NCBI GenBank assembly: GCA_020636935.1
Contig: JACJWW010000018.1
Span: 1 to 31,157 of the forward strand
Length of the DNA stretch: 31,157 bases
Source of the DNA: Nocardioidaceae bacterium
GTDB taxonomy: Bacteria > Actinomycetota > Actinomycetes > Propionibacteriales > Nocardioidaceae
Direction: 5' to 3'
Part shown: piece after piece, positions 31,099-31,157 of the stretch
Layout of the letters: every line of letters begins with the position of its first letter
Position numbering within the stretch: position 1 is the stretch's first letter
Program-made: the position numbers and the translations under genes
The notes under the pieces: model-generated
What the model saw: only the letters and a program-made list of their open reading frames with translations
Told to the model about the DNA's origin: nothing
The model's database searches: none

Positions 31099-31157
31099 TC
31101 ACAATTCGTCGTCGATTGACGGGAGTTCGGCGCCTGAATCTGCCAAACCGCGGAGTC
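31099..31157 (-). CDS. C-terminal end of an unidentified minus-strand gene (partial)
   Basis: The minus strand reads LRGLADSGAELPSIDDEL followed by TGA at 31101-31099. The composition (acidic, helical end) looks like a true C-terminus, whereas the other two frames do not. The rest lies beyond the right edge. It is convergent with the DUF3048 gene, 13 bases away. The family cannot be named. Confidence 0.5.
   Translation of the reverse strand, partial: LRGLADSGAELPSIDDEL

Noticed and set aside
1..31157. CRISPR arrays, tRNA or rRNA genes, insertion sequences
   Set aside because: No regularly spaced repeats, tRNA-like cloverleaf other than tmRNA, rRNA or transposase were seen.

Overview
The window is a piece of actinobacterial chromosome, most likely from a moderately GC-rich member of the Propionibacteriales (Nocardioidaceae-like). 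The evidence is the content: a giant NAD-dependent glutamate dehydrogenase, a WS/DGAT acyltransferase, a DUF222/HNH (13E12-type) protein, a DUF3558-like lipoprotein, a DinB/mycothiol-type protein, and the block prfB - ftsE - ftsX - M23 peptidase - smpB - ssrA. Many genes start with GTG or lack a Shine-Dalgarno, and several look leaderless. The taxonomic call is inference.

Layout. 1-2981: partial minus-strand gene, a 10-bp tandem repeat in a divergent spacer, a protein with two Sm-like segments, a BldC/excisionase-type HTH protein on the opposite strand, then CpaB (SAF) and TadZ, which are half of a Flp/Tad pilus locus. 2971-4697: minus-strand pair, a polytopic membrane protein and a cupredoxin-like lipoprotein. 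4792-13739: plus-strand metabolic block with wax-ester/DGAT acyltransferase, a small unknown protein, P5C dehydrogenase (pruA), a DinB-like protein and NAD-glutamate dehydrogenase; pruA and gdh together give proline/P5C to glutamate to 2-oxoglutarate. 13775-15173: HNH endonuclease whose promoter carries a perfect LexA (SOS) box between its -35 and -10. 15179-16996: GH15 trehalase/glucoamylase-like enzyme, minus strand. 17205-19709: two minus-strand genes (lipoprotein, then membrane protein) bracketed by a perfect 27-bp direct repeat, with leucine codon use unlike the neighbours and a ribbon-helix-helix-like gene fragment at one end; it looks like an inserted cassette. 19882-23046: the other half of the Tad locus, with intact tadA and tadB, a tadC that is split across at least eight reading-frame changes, and a short broken pilin-like reading frame. 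23165-28832: prfB, a DUF3558-like lipoprotein (minus), ftsE, ftsX, a LytM/M23 hydrolase, smpB and, directly against it on the other strand, ssrA (tmRNA). 28942-31157: GlsB/YeaQ-type small membrane protein, FabG-type reductase, DUF3048 lipoprotein and the end of a minus-strand gene.

Main stories: (1) a Tad pilus locus split by 17 kb and decaying (or badly sequenced) at tadC and the pilin; (2) an SOS-controlled HNH nuclease with textbook promoter/operator geometry; (3) a small foreign two-gene membrane/lipoprotein cassette between direct repeats, without a recombinase; (4) the trans-translation pair smpB/ssrA arranged tail to tail with one base between them. No CRISPR array, tRNA, rRNA or complete insertion sequence was seen.
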